64,000 nt of DNA, taken from Roseiarcus sp963775575. Lineage in GTDB: Bacteria; Pseudomonadota; Alphaproteobacteria; Rhizobiales; Beijerinckiaceae. Numbering within the stretch: the first letter of the stretch is position 1; the number at the start of each line of letters is the position of its first letter. The stretch is from positions 310,001 to 374,000 of the forward strand of contig CAVZJG010000002.1 in the NCBI GenBank assembly GCA_963775575.1. Reading direction: 5' to 3'. A program made the translations under genes and the position numbers. This document shows, one piece after another, positions 39,262 to 47,824 of this stretch. The notes under the pieces are model-generated. The model searched no databases. It had not been told where the DNA came from and worked only from the letters and a program-made list of their open reading frames with translations.

Positions 39262-39651
39262 TCAGGCCTTGTCGATCGCCCAGACGGAGGGGCCGGCGGC
39301 GGCGAAGTAGAGGAAGACGAAGCAGTAGAGAATCGCCGGCTCGCCGTGATTGTTGACGGGGAAAAAGCCCATTGGGAAATGGGCCATGAAATAGGCTGCG
39401 GCCATGAACCCCGCGAGAATGAACGCCGCCGGGCGGCTCAGGAAGCCGACGACGATGAGAGCGCCGCCGATCAGTTCGATCGACCCGGTGACGAGCAGCA
39501 GGGTGTGGCCCAGCATCTGTTCGATGCCGGGAATGACGGGAAAGTTCAGAAGCTTGCCGGTGCCGTGTTCGAGCAGCAGGAGCCCTGTCATGATGCGCAG
39601 AAGCGCTTGCAGATAGGGGGTCCAGGCCGCCGGAATGAGGGTGAAGTTCAT
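39262..39651 (-). CDS. DoxX family membrane protein
   Basis: 129 aa with four membrane helices: ALLRIMTGLLLLEHGTGKLL, HTLLLVTGSIELIGGALIVV, PAAFILAGFMAAAYFMAHF and AILYCFVFLYFAAAGPSVW. The conserved E-H-G motif lies in helix 1. DoxX proteins are linked to quinone or thiol-stress reactions at the membrane; substrate unknown. The ATG at 39651 is chosen because the open frame upstream encodes non-conserved Ser/Pro-rich sequence. It is downstream of the nitroreductase in the same direction. Confidence 0.88.
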   Translation of the reverse strand: MNFTLIPAAWTPYLQALLRIMTGLLLLEHGTGKLLNFPVIPGIEQMLGHTLLLVTGSIELIGGALIVVGFLSRPAAFILAGFMAAAYFMAHFPMGFFPVNNHGEPAILYCFVFLYFAAAGPSVWAIDKA

Positions 39652-39742
39652 GGGGCGTCTCGTCGCTTGCGGGAAGGAGTCACGGGTCCTGCGCGGGCTC
39701 GTCGCCCGCGCGGCGCTCAAGGCTCGATCGAACGCGAGTCGC

Positions 39743-40354
39743 TCAGATGATCTTGGCGATCTGGTCGAACGAGAAACGCGGGCTGCGCGGGAACAGCTTG
39801 GAAGCGTCGCCGTAGCCGATGTTGATGAGGACGTTCGACTTGACGTTGGTCCCGGCGAAGAACTCGGCATCGACCTTGGCGTTGTCGAAGCCGGTCATCG
39901 GGCCGGTGTCGAGGCCGACGGCGCGCAGCGCGAGGATGAGATAGGCGACCTGCAAGGTGCCGTTCTGAAAAGCGCTGCGCGCGGCGAATTCGGCGTTGCC
40001 GGAGAACCAGCTCTTGGCGTCGGGGACGTGCGGGAACAGGAACGGCATATGCTCGTAGAACTTGACGTCGTAGCCGGCGATGGCGACGACCGGCGCGCCA
40101 AGCGTCTTCTCCAGATTGCCGGGCGAAAGCGCCGGCGCGAGGCGCTGCTTGGCCTCCTTCGAGCGCAGGAAGACGAGGCGCAGCGGCGATTGATTGGCGC
40201 TGGTCGGGGCGATTTTCGCCAGTTCGACCGCACGATGCAGCAATTCGTCGGGGACCGGCTTGTCGGCGAATCCGTTATGGGTGCGCGCGTTGGTGAAAAT
40301 CTGGGCGATCGCGTCGGCGGCGAGAAGCTTGTGGTGAGGCACATGAGCGGTCAT
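39743..40354 (-). CDS. nitroreductase-family protein, malonic semialdehyde reductase (RutE)-like
   Basis: 203 aa FMN-dependent NADPH oxidoreductase fold. FTNARTHNGFADKPVPDELL and ELAKIAPTSANQSPLRLVFL match the RutE/HadB branch; FMN-site residues SANQSP are present, and later ALRAVGLDTGPMTGFDNAKV is the family C-terminal helix region. Length is normal for the family. No rut genes lie nearby, so uracil catabolism is not supported. It is divergent from a LysR regulator with a 104-bp shared promoter region, and probably under its control. Confidence 0.85.
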   Translation of the reverse strand: MTAHVPHHKLLAADAIAQIFTNARTHNGFADKPVPDELLHRAVELAKIAPTSANQSPLRLVFLRSKEAKQRLAPALSPGNLEKTLGAPVVAIAGYDVKFYEHMPFLFPHVPDAKSWFSGNAEFAARSAFQNGTLQVAYLILALRAVGLDTGPMTGFDNAKVDAEFFAGTNVKSNVLINIGYGDASKLFPRSPRFSFDQIAKII

Positions 40355-40411
40355 TGGGGTTTCCCTTGGCGAAAGTTGCGGCGCCCACTAAGTTGGGGGT
40401 CGGGCTCCATC

Positions 40412-40428
40412 ATTGCAATCGGCAAAAT
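40412..40428. promoter_or_regulatory. putative LysR-type operator
   Basis: ATTGC-AATCG-GCAAAAT: a T-N11-A dyad (TTGC/GCAA) placed centrally between the divergent nitroreductase and LysR genes. Confidence 0.5.
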
Positions 40429-40458
40429 TGTGGTGGAACATATCAGTCGAGGTGATGG

Positions 40459-41406
40459 ATGTTCGATCCCCTGACGCTCGACCAGATGCGGGTTCTCGCA
40501 GCGGTCGCCGAGGCCGGCAGCTTTTCGGCGGCGGCGCGACGGCTCGGCCGGGTGCAATCCGCGATCAGTCAGGCCGTGCAGGCGATGGAGGCGACGCTCG
40601 GCGTCCCCTTGTTCGACCGCTCGACGCGCACCCCGGCTCTGACCGACGCCGGCCTCGCCATCGTCAAGGACGCGCGGGCGATCCTCGAAAGCGCCCAGGC
40701 GATGCGCGCCCGGGCCGCGAGCATGGCCGAGGACGTCGAGCCGGAACTGACGCTGGCGGTCGACGCGATCTTCCCCATGCCGCTGTTGATGATGAGCCTG
40801 AGCGCGCTGCGCGGCGAATTCCCGAAACTGCCCGCGACCGTGTTCACCGAGGCGCTCGGCGGCGCCGAACAGCGCCTGCGCGAGGGCGCGGCGCGCATGG
40901 CGATCTACACCCTGCTCGCCGGGCCGCCGCGCGACCTCAGCGCCGAGTTCCTCACCCGCATCGCGCTCATCCCCGTCGTCGCCGCCGACCACCCGCTCGC
41001 CCGCGCGCGCGCGCCGATCGCGCGCGAAGCGCTCGAACCGCACGTGCAACTGGTGCTGACCGATCGCACCTCGATGACGCAGAACACGCAGGGCGGCGTG
41101 GTCGGCTCGCATATCTGGCGCTTCGCGGACCTGTCGACGCGGCTGGAGTTCCTGCTCGCGGGCTTCGGCTGGTGCAACATGCCGCGTCATTTGGTCGAGG
41201 CCCATATCACCGCCGGCCTCCTGAAACGACTCGTCATCGCCGACCACGTCCCGGTCGAATTGCCGATCTCCGTCGTCCACGAGCGGGCGCGCGCGCTCGG
41301 GCGAGCCGGCCGCTGGCTGATCGAGGACCTGCGCGAACGCCTGAAGACCTGCCCAGGCGCCAAGCAGCGGGCGGCGGCGCGCGCCGACGCCGGGCTGACG
41401 GTTTAG
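40459..41406 (+). CDS. LysR-family transcriptional regulator
   Basis: 315 aa. N-terminal winged helix-turn-helix: LTLDQMRVLAAVAEAGSFSA, AARRLGRVQSAISQAVQAME, LFDRSTRTPALTDAG (residues 4-60). The effector domain follows from about residue 90. Divergent placement from the nitroreductase gene, with a T-N11-A site between, suggests local regulation. The signal is unknown. Confidence 0.92.
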   Translation: MFDPLTLDQMRVLAAVAEAGSFSAAARRLGRVQSAISQAVQAMEATLGVPLFDRSTRTPALTDAGLAIVKDARAILESAQAMRARAASMAEDVEPELTLAVDAIFPMPLLMMSLSALRGEFPKLPATVFTEALGGAEQRLREGAARMAIYTLLAGPPRDLSAEFLTRIALIPVVAADHPLARARAPIAREALEPHVQLVLTDRTSMTQNTQGGVVGSHIWRFADLSTRLEFLLAGFGWCNMPRHLVEAHITAGLLKRLVIADHVPVELPISVVHERARALGRAGRWLIEDLRERLKTCPGAKQRAAARADAGLTV

Positions 41407-41580
41407 GGCGACGGAGCGGAAACTCACCTAAGCCCTCACCCAGCCTCTCCGCCGCAAACGCGAAGCGTTTGGCGGGCGCAAGCGGGGAGAGGGGAAGAAC
41501 GGCGCCGCGCGCTCCTCTCCCCGCTTGCGGGGAGAGGCTGGGTGAGAGGGGCCTGGGGGATTGGCCGCAGGCTTCGCGAA
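41407..41580. repeat. dispersed 175-bp element, copy 2 (inverted)
   Basis: Reverse complement of the element at 33262-33438, including the flanks GGCGACGGAGCGGAAACTC and GATTGGCCGCAGGCTTCG. It starts immediately after the LysR stop and ends 22 bp before the rpsA stop, in the convergent spacer. Confidence 0.8.
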
Positions 41581-41602
41581 GTGCGCGAGCGCGCTTATCC
41601 GT

Positions 41603-43348
41603 TCACTCGCCCTTCTTGGGCTTTTCCGCCTTGTCGCGGGCTTTCAGCGCGGCGCCGAGGATGTCGCCGAGCGAAGCGCCCGAGTCGGCCGAGCCGTACT
41701 GCGCGATCGCCTCCTTTTCCTCGGCCACTTCCAGCGCCTTGATCGACACCGCGATCTTGCGCGCGCGGCGATCGAACTGGGTGATGCGCGCATCGACCTT
41801 TTCGCCGACCGAAAACCGCTCGGGGCGCTGGTCGCCGCGGTCGCGCGCCAGTTCGCTGCGCTTGATGAACGCGTTGAGGTCGATGCCGGCGATCTTCACT
41901 TCGATGCCGCCTTCCTTGACCTCGACCACCTCGCAGGTCACCACCGAGCCCTTGCGGAGTTCGCCGTCGCCGCCCTCTTCACTCGCCTTCTTGGCCGCGA
42001 AGGGATCGTTGGCGAGCTGCTTGACGCCGAGCGCGATGCGCTCCTTCTCGATGTCGACGTCGAGGACCTTGGCGCTGACCCGATCGCCTTTCTTGTACTC
42101 CTCGATCGCCTGCTCGCCGGGGCGCGTCCAGTCGAGATCGGAGAGATGCACCATGCCGTCGACGTCGCCGTCGAGACCGATGAACAAGCCAAACTCGGTC
42201 TTGTTCTTGACCTCGCCCTCGACCGTCGAACCGACGGGATGCTTGGCGGCGAAGGCCTCCCACGGGTTCTGCAGCGTCTGCTTGAGCCCCAACGAAATGC
42301 GGCGCTTGGCGGCGTCGACCTCGAGCACCTGGACCTCGACCTCCTGGCTGGTCGAAATGATCTTGCCGGGGTGGACGTTCTTCTTGGTCCACGACATCTC
42401 GGAGACGTGGATGAGGCCTTCGATGCCCGGCTCCAGCTCGACGAACGCGCCGTAGTCGGTGATGTTGGTGACGCGCCCCTTGAGGCGTTGGCCGACGGTG
42501 TAGCGCGTCTCGATCGCCGACCAGGGATCCTCCTGCAACTGCTTCATGCCGAGCGAGATGCGGTGGGTCTCGTGGTTGATCTTGATGATGCGCACCTTCA
42601 CCGTCTGGCCGATGCTCAGCACTTCGGTCGGATGGTTGACGCGCCGCCAGGCGATGTCGGTGACGTGCAAGAGGCCGTCGATGCCGCCGAGGTCGACGAA
42701 CGCGCCGTAATCGGTGATGTTCTTCACGGTGCCGTCGATCACCTGGCCTTCGGCGAGGTTGGCGACGATCTCGTGACGCTGCTCGGCGCGGCTCTCTTCG
42801 AGCACGGTGCGGCGCGACACCACGATGTTGCCGCGGCGGCGATCCATCTTCAGGATCTGGAACGGCTGCGGGACGTTCATCAGCGGCGCGACGTCGCGCA
42901 CCGGGCGAATGTCGACCTGGCTGCGCGGCAGGAACGCCACGGCGCCGTCGAGATCGACGGTGAAGCCGCCCTTGACCTGGTTGAAGATGACGCCCTCGAC
43001 CTTCTCGTTCTTCTCGAAGGCCTGCTCGAGCTTGACCCAGCTCTCCTCGCGGCGCGCCTTGTCGCGCGAAATGACCGCTTCGCCGAGCGCGTTTTCGATG
43101 CGCTCGAGATAGACCTCGACTTCGTCGCCGACATTCGGCGCGGGATCGCGGCCGTGATTGGTGAATTCCTTCAGCGCCACGCGGCCCTCGGTCTTCAGGC
43201 CGATGTCGATGAGCGCCATGTCTTTTTCGATCGCGACGACCCGGCCCTTGACGACGGAGCCTTCGAAGGCCTCGTCCTCGCCGTAGGTCTCGTTCAATAG
43301 AGCGGTGAAATCCTCGCGCGTCGGCGCGGAGGCGTCAGGTACGGACAT
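41603..43348 (-). CDS. rpsA: 30S ribosomal protein S1
   Basis: 581 aa from ATG 43348, chosen because AGGAGA lies 4 bp upstream; the frame opens seven codons earlier. Six S1 domains are visible: GSVVKGRVVAIEKDMALIDI, KVEGVIFNQVKGGFTVDLDG, VIDGTVKNITDYGAFVDLGG, RLKGRVTNITDYGAFVELEP, TVEGEVKNKTEFGLFIGLDG and a final degenerate one (VVTCEVVEVKEGGIEVKIAG). S1 unfolds and delivers mRNA at the ribosome. The usual upstream neighbour cmk is not found here. Confidence 0.96.
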   Translation of the reverse strand: MSVPDASAPTREDFTALLNETYGEDEAFEGSVVKGRVVAIEKDMALIDIGLKTEGRVALKEFTNHGRDPAPNVGDEVEVYLERIENALGEAVISRDKARREESWVKLEQAFEKNEKVEGVIFNQVKGGFTVDLDGAVAFLPRSQVDIRPVRDVAPLMNVPQPFQILKMDRRRGNIVVSRRTVLEESRAEQRHEIVANLAEGQVIDGTVKNITDYGAFVDLGGIDGLLHVTDIAWRRVNHPTEVLSIGQTVKVRIIKINHETHRISLGMKQLQEDPWSAIETRYTVGQRLKGRVTNITDYGAFVELEPGIEGLIHVSEMSWTKKNVHPGKIISTSQEVEVQVLEVDAAKRRISLGLKQTLQNPWEAFAAKHPVGSTVEGEVKNKTEFGLFIGLDGDVDGMVHLSDLDWTRPGEQAIEEYKKGDRVSAKVLDVDIEKERIALGVKQLANDPFAAKKASEEGGDGELRKGSVVTCEVVEVKEGGIEVKIAGIDLNAFIKRSELARDRGDQRPERFSVGEKVDARITQFDRRARKIAVSIKALEVAEEKEAIAQYGSADSGASLGDILGAALKARDKAEKPKKGE

Positions 43349-43640
43349 TGTCTCTCCTAAGAAGCCCAATCGGGCGGCGCCGGCGGGGTTGGCGTTGACG
43401 GGAAGCTCCCTTCGCCGGATCAGGCCCCCACAAGCGCTTCGCTTCGCGGGGCCCGTCGCCGCCTCTTCAAAAGGCGGGCCGGCGCAGGCGCCGGCGTCGG
43501 AAACTCATCGGTTCGCGCGCCCGAACGGTTGAGAACGGGCGCGGCCGTCGACTAGCAAGATTGGGCGCGGCGGGCAAGGGGAATATCGCGACCGCCGGCG
43601 GAAGGCGCGCCGACGCCGGCCGGCGCAAAGCGCCCGACCC

Positions 43641-44456
43641 TCACGACCTGGCCTCGAAGACGCCGGCTTGCCTCGCGCAAAGCCTGGCCGCCTCGTCCGG
43701 CGAGAGGTCCGTGCGCCACTGGGAGGCGTCGAAGCGCATGCCGGTCACGCCCGCGGAGAAGTCGTCCGCCAGCCACACGACGACCGGAACGACGATGTCG
43801 GGATCAAGCAGGCGGCGGCGCTCGCCTTCAGGAAAGGAGGCCGGGATCATGCCGGTGAGCGTCGCTCCGCCCGGCAACACCGCATTGACGGTGACGCCTG
43901 TGCCCTCGAAGTCCTGCGCCCAAATTCGGGTTTCCGATTCCAGCGCCGCTTTCGACGGGCCATAGGGAGAAAAGCCCCTTCTGCGCATGGTCGCATACGA
44001 CATCGAGATGTTGACCATGCGGCCCCATCCGCCCTTGAGCATCGCCGGCGCGGCGGCGCGCGCCATCAGAAACGGCCCGTTGACGTTGGCGTCGATCACC
44101 ATCCGCCAGGTCTCTGGCTCGGTCTCCCAGAACCGCGTCGGCTCGGTGAGGAAGCTTTCGCTGACGTATTTCATGCCGCGTCCGGCGTTGTTGATCAGCA
44201 CGTCGAGCTTGCCGAAGCGCTTCAGCGTCTCGGCGACAAGACGATCGCAATCGTCCTCTCTCGTCACGTCGGCGACGACGGCGACGACCGCATCCTTCGG
44301 CGCTTCGGCGGCGACGCGCTCGATCTCCGCGCGCTCGCGCGCCGCGGCGACGACGACCCGGGCGCCCGCTCGCGCCAGCCCCAGAGCCATCGCGCGGCCG
44401 AGCCCGCGACCGCCGCCGGTGACGAGCGCTATCTTGTCATGGAGCGGCGCGTTCAT
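43641..44456 (-). CDS. short-chain dehydrogenase/reductase
   Basis: 271 aa classical SDR. NAD(P) motif TGGGRGLGRAMALGLARAG (residues 14-32), NNAGRG (about 90), catalytic Ser-Tyr-Lys as NISMSY and SPYGPSKAALE (about residue 165). Substrate is not predictable. It lies in the same direction as the aldo/keto reductase upstream, with about 50 bp between, so they may be co-transcribed. Confidence 0.9.
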   Translation of the reverse strand: MNAPLHDKIALVTGGGRGLGRAMALGLARAGARVVVAAARERAEIERVAAEAPKDAVVAVVADVTREDDCDRLVAETLKRFGKLDVLINNAGRGMKYVSESFLTEPTRFWETEPETWRMVIDANVNGPFLMARAAAPAMLKGGWGRMVNISMSYATMRRRGFSPYGPSKAALESETRIWAQDFEGTGVTVNAVLPGGATLTGMIPASFPEGERRRLLDPDIVVPVVVWLADDFSAGVTGMRFDASQWRTDLSPDEAARLCARQAGVFEARS

Positions 44457-44506
44457 GGATCCCTCCTTCGCGCGTCGGCCGCTTGCGATGCCGCGTCGCG
44501 CCCGAC

Positions 44507-45505
44507 TCAGCGCGGCGCGTCGCCGCGGCGATAATCGGCCGTGAGTTCGTCGAGCTTCTGCTTGAGCGCCGGGTCGAGCTGGTAGGTCGCCGCCGCCAGG
44601 GTGTCGTCCAACTGCTCGGGGCGGCTCGCTCCGAGGAGCGGCGCGGTTATCGCGGGGTTGGCGAGCGCCCAGGCGATCGACAAGGTGGTCAACGGCGTTC
44701 CCGCTTCGTGAGCGAGGCGTTGCAGACCAGCGACGGCGGCGAACGCGCGTTCGTTCCAGTAGCGGCTCTGATAGACCTCGGCGATCGACCCCAACGCAAA
44801 GCGCGTGCCAGGCGTCGGCGCGGCGTCGAGTTTGTGCTTGCCGCTCAGCAGGCCGCCCGCCAGCGGATTATAGGGGATGACGCCGAGGCCCTGCTCCGCG
44901 GCGAGCGGCAGCAGCTCGCGCTCGATCTCGCGGAACAGCAGACTGTAGCGCGGCTGGATCGAGACCGGGCGCGCCCAGCCCCTCAACTCGGCGCGGCCCA
45001 AAGCGATCGCGATCCGATAGGCGAGAAAATTGGAGACGCCGACATAGCGCGCTCGGCCGGATTTGACGATGACGTCCAGCGCCTCCAGCGTCTCATCGAG
45101 CGGCGTCGTCCGATCGTCGGAATGGAGTTGGTAGAGGTCGACATAGTCGGTCTGCAGGCGGCGCAGCGACGCGTCGACGGCGTCGAGAAGATGCTTGCGC
45201 GAGGCGCCGCGGTCCCAAGGATGGAGCCCCATATTGCCGACCGCCTTGGTCGCCAGGATAAACGAGCCGCGCTGGCCTTTGAGCCAGCGGCCGACGATTT
45301 CCTCGGTGCGCCCGACGGTCGTCAGGTCGCCGCCGACCGGATAGACGTCGGCGGTGTCGAACAGGGTGACGCCCGCCGACGCCGCCTTGGCCATGATCTG
45401 GCGCGCGACGGCTTCCTCCGTTTGAAAGCCGAACGTCATGGTGCCGAGCGCGAGGCGCGAAACGGTGAGGCCGGTCCGGCCGAGTTGGGCGGTGGGCATG
45501 CTCAT
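44507..45505 (-). CDS. aldo/keto reductase
   Basis: 332 aa TIM-barrel NADPH oxidoreductase. Catalytic tetrad positions: FDTADVYPVGG (Asp/Tyr), FILATKAVGNMG (Lys) and DLYQLHSDDRTTPLDETL (His). Also GVIPYNPLAGGLLSGKHKL and SIAWALANPAITAPLLGASR. The broad family reduces aldehydes and ketones. It is divergent from an old yellow enzyme gene, making a compact redox cluster with the SDR. Confidence 0.92.
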   Translation of the reverse strand: MSMPTAQLGRTGLTVSRLALGTMTFGFQTEEAVARQIMAKAASAGVTLFDTADVYPVGGDLTTVGRTEEIVGRWLKGQRGSFILATKAVGNMGLHPWDRGASRKHLLDAVDASLRRLQTDYVDLYQLHSDDRTTPLDETLEALDVIVKSGRARYVGVSNFLAYRIAIALGRAELRGWARPVSIQPRYSLLFREIERELLPLAAEQGLGVIPYNPLAGGLLSGKHKLDAAPTPGTRFALGSIAEVYQSRYWNERAFAAVAGLQRLAHEAGTPLTTLSIAWALANPAITAPLLGASRPEQLDDTLAAATYQLDPALKQKLDELTADYRRGDAPR

Positions 45506-45724
45506 GGGGTGACGCCTTCAGCTTGGATTTGCGCGCGCCGGGGGCCAAGCGGCCGCGATCGCCCTGCGCGGTCCGACGGCGGTTCGAACACGAGAAAATG
45601 GCCGATCGCGCGGCGCGGCGCAAATCACTTCTCCGTCGTCCGCAGCCGCGCGCGCCCCTTAAAACCCGGATCGAGGCGTGGGCACAATGGGACCCAACCG
45701 CCTCCAAGCCCGGATCGCCCCGCC

Positions 45725-46828
45725 ATGCCGAACTTGTTCAGCGCGCTTCGTCTGCGCGACGTTACGCTCGCCAATCGCATCGGCGTTTCGCCGATGTGCC
45801 AATATTCCTGCCTCGACGGCTTCGCGAACGATTGGCATTTCGCCCATCTCGCGGCGCGCGCGGTCGGCGGCGCGGCGCTGGTGTTCACCGAAGCGGCGGC
45901 GGTCTCGCCGGAGGGGCGGATTTCGCCGCAGGATCTCGGCGTCTGGAGCGAAAAGCACTTCGAGCCGCTCGCGCGCATCGCCCGCTTCCTCGACGGGCAA
46001 GGCGCGATCGCCGGGATTCAACTCGCCCACGCCGGGCGGAAGGCCAGCACCTATCGGCCTTGGTCGGGACAAGGCGCCGTGCCCGAGGCGGAGGGCGGAT
46101 GGTGCCCGGTCGGGCCGAGCGCGATTCGCTTCGGCGAGAGCTACGCGACGCCGGAGGCGCTGAGCCTCGAGCGCATCGCAGCGCTGCAACAGGCGTTCGC
46201 GACCGCGGCGAGCCGCGCCTACGCCGCCGGCTTCCGCGCGATCGAGATTCACGCCGCGCACGGCTACTTGGCGCACCAGTTTCTTTCGCCGCTGAGCAAC
46301 CGCCGCGCCGACGCCTATGGCGGCTCGTTCGACAATCGCGCGCGGTTCTTATGCGAATGCGTCGCCGCGGCGCGCCGGGTTCTCCCCGAAAAATGTCCGC
46401 TGTTCGTTCGCATTTCCGCGACCGATTGGACAGAGGGCGGTTGGGACGTCGACCAGTCGGTCGAACTGGCGCGCCGGCTGAAGGGTCTCGGCGTCGACGC
46501 GATCGACTGCTCGTCGGGCGGCAACGTCGAGACGGCGAGGGTTCCCGTCGGCCCCGGCTACCAAGTCCCCTTCGCCGAGCGGATCAAGCGCGAAGCGGAC
46601 ATCGCGACCGCGGCGGTCGGCATAATCGCCACGGCCGCTCAGGCCGATCAGATCGTCCGCGCCGGCCAAGCCGATCTGGTGCTGCTGGGGCGCGAACTGT
46701 TGCGCGACCCCTATTGGCCGCTGCACGCCGCGCTCGAACTCGGCCTCCCGGCGCCGTGGCCGGCGCAGTACCTGCGCGCCGCGCCGGCCGGCTCGCCGAC
46801 GCGCGCGCCCGCGCACGCGATCGACTGA
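45725..46828 (+). CDS. NADH:flavin oxidoreductase, old yellow enzyme family (NamA/YqjM-like)
   Basis: 367 aa FMN enzyme reducing activated C=C bonds. Motifs: NRIGVSPMCQYSCLDGFAND (the redox-sensing Cys typical of the YqjM branch), GIQLAHAGRKAST, IEIHAAHGYLAHQFLSPLSN (substrate His pair, then Arg/Ser), RRADAYGGSFDNRARFL, and the phosphate-binding end QADLVLLGRELLRDPYWPLH. The start gives the standard MPNLFSALRLRDVTLANRI. Divergent from the aldo/keto reductase. Probably handles reactive enones or nitro compounds. Confidence 0.93.
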   Translation: MPNLFSALRLRDVTLANRIGVSPMCQYSCLDGFANDWHFAHLAARAVGGAALVFTEAAAVSPEGRISPQDLGVWSEKHFEPLARIARFLDGQGAIAGIQLAHAGRKASTYRPWSGQGAVPEAEGGWCPVGPSAIRFGESYATPEALSLERIAALQQAFATAASRAYAAGFRAIEIHAAHGYLAHQFLSPLSNRRADAYGGSFDNRARFLCECVAAARRVLPEKCPLFVRISATDWTEGGWDVDQSVELARRLKGLGVDAIDCSSGGNVETARVPVGPGYQVPFAERIKREADIATAAVGIIATAAQADQIVRAGQADLVLLGRELLRDPYWPLHAALELGLPAPWPAQYLRAAPAGSPTRAPAHAID

Positions 46829-46922
46829 GGCGGAGGAGGCGCTTTGCGTTTGGCGCCTGTCGCCGAGCCTCAGCGAACGTGTCGCCAACGACAGATCGCC
46901 CAAAGCCGATCCGTGTCCCGCG

Positions 46923-47350
46923 CTAGGGAATCTCAACCGCTTGGGCGCCGTTTTCGGTCCCATTTCGGCGACGCGCGGCGCCGACAGGGCCAGCGGCGGC
47001 GCGTGATATTGGTCGAGCCGCGCGATGACCTTCGGCATCGGCCCGACCGCTTCGAGATCGTCCTTCTCGAGATTGAGATCGACGACGCGCAACGGCTAGG
47101 TCAGCCGCAGCGCCTGCAAGGGAACGGTGTGCCCGCCGCAGTCGAGCCGGCGCTTCTCGATCGCCTCGGCCGTCGCGCGCCGCACGGTTTTCACGCTGAG
47201 CTTCAAGCTGTCGGCGATCGCCTCATCGGCGTAGCCGGAGACGACGAGATCGAGAATGTCGCTGCGCAGGCGCGCGCGTTTCTGCCGCCGCTCCCGCGCC
47301 GCCTCGCGCGTGCGCGCCCGCGCCGAAAGCTCCGGCCCGCCGCCGTCCAT
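46923..47350 (-). pseudogene. small HTH-type regulator, broken by an in-frame stop and a frameshift
   Basis: From 47350: RRQKRARLRSDILDLVVSGY, ADEAIADSLKLSVKTVRRAT (a helix-turn-helix), ending LQALRLT at TAG 47096-47098. The same frame then continues with coherent protein: VVDLNLEKDDLEAVGPMPKV, IARLDQYHAPPLALSAP and EMGPK, after which one frame change at a run of four A leads to AQAVEIP and a stop (46923-46925). So a protein of about 140 aa has been split twice. Family not named; the HTH is clear. It lies at the left edge of the AT-rich island. Confidence 0.55.
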
Positions 47351-47803
47351 CGCCGCTCTCCTCTCCCGCCCGTGCCGAAGCAGCGGGATAGAGGTAGGAT
47401 AGCGTGATTTTGGAAATGTCGAAAGGGCTTGTTGACACGAGGGCGGAAAAAGGTGGGTTATCAGGAGGTTGGCGGCGCAAACGCGCTATGACAATTCGGC
47501 GACGACTCACTGAACGCCCATTTTCCGTCCCCTGTCCCAACAAAGGGATTAAGTAAGCTGGCCCCGCAATTCCGGTTTGCGCGGCGACAAGGACAGGCTA
47601 CTATGCTTGACGACCCGAGAGGGAACGCCTTGACATACGCGCCCGAGTTGAATCCTGGCTCGCAGCGAATGCTATCGCGTATATTCGCTCCTAGTGGTGA
47701 AAATCAAACGGAAGAGTCCGAAGCGTCGTGAGTCATATCAATCACTTGTACCGGTTGCAGAGGGTTCGAAACGTCTGATTCTATCCACTAGACAACACCG
47801 GTT
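47351..47803. other. left boundary region of the AT-rich island
   Basis: No gene supported. GC content drops from about 47600 onward. A direct-repeat motif AAGGGATTAAGTAAGCTG lies at 47542-47566; related sequence recurs at 51663-51687. The kinase promoter should lie near 47700-47800, but boxes are not clear. Confidence 0.45.
47542..47566 (+). repeat. direct-repeat motif bracketing the island, left copy
   Basis: CAAAGGGATTAAGTAAGCTG followed by GCCCC; the right copy at 51663-51687 matches 18 or more of 23 positions. Confidence 0.5.
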
Positions 47804-47824
47804 TTGATGGTGATAGGACACGTT

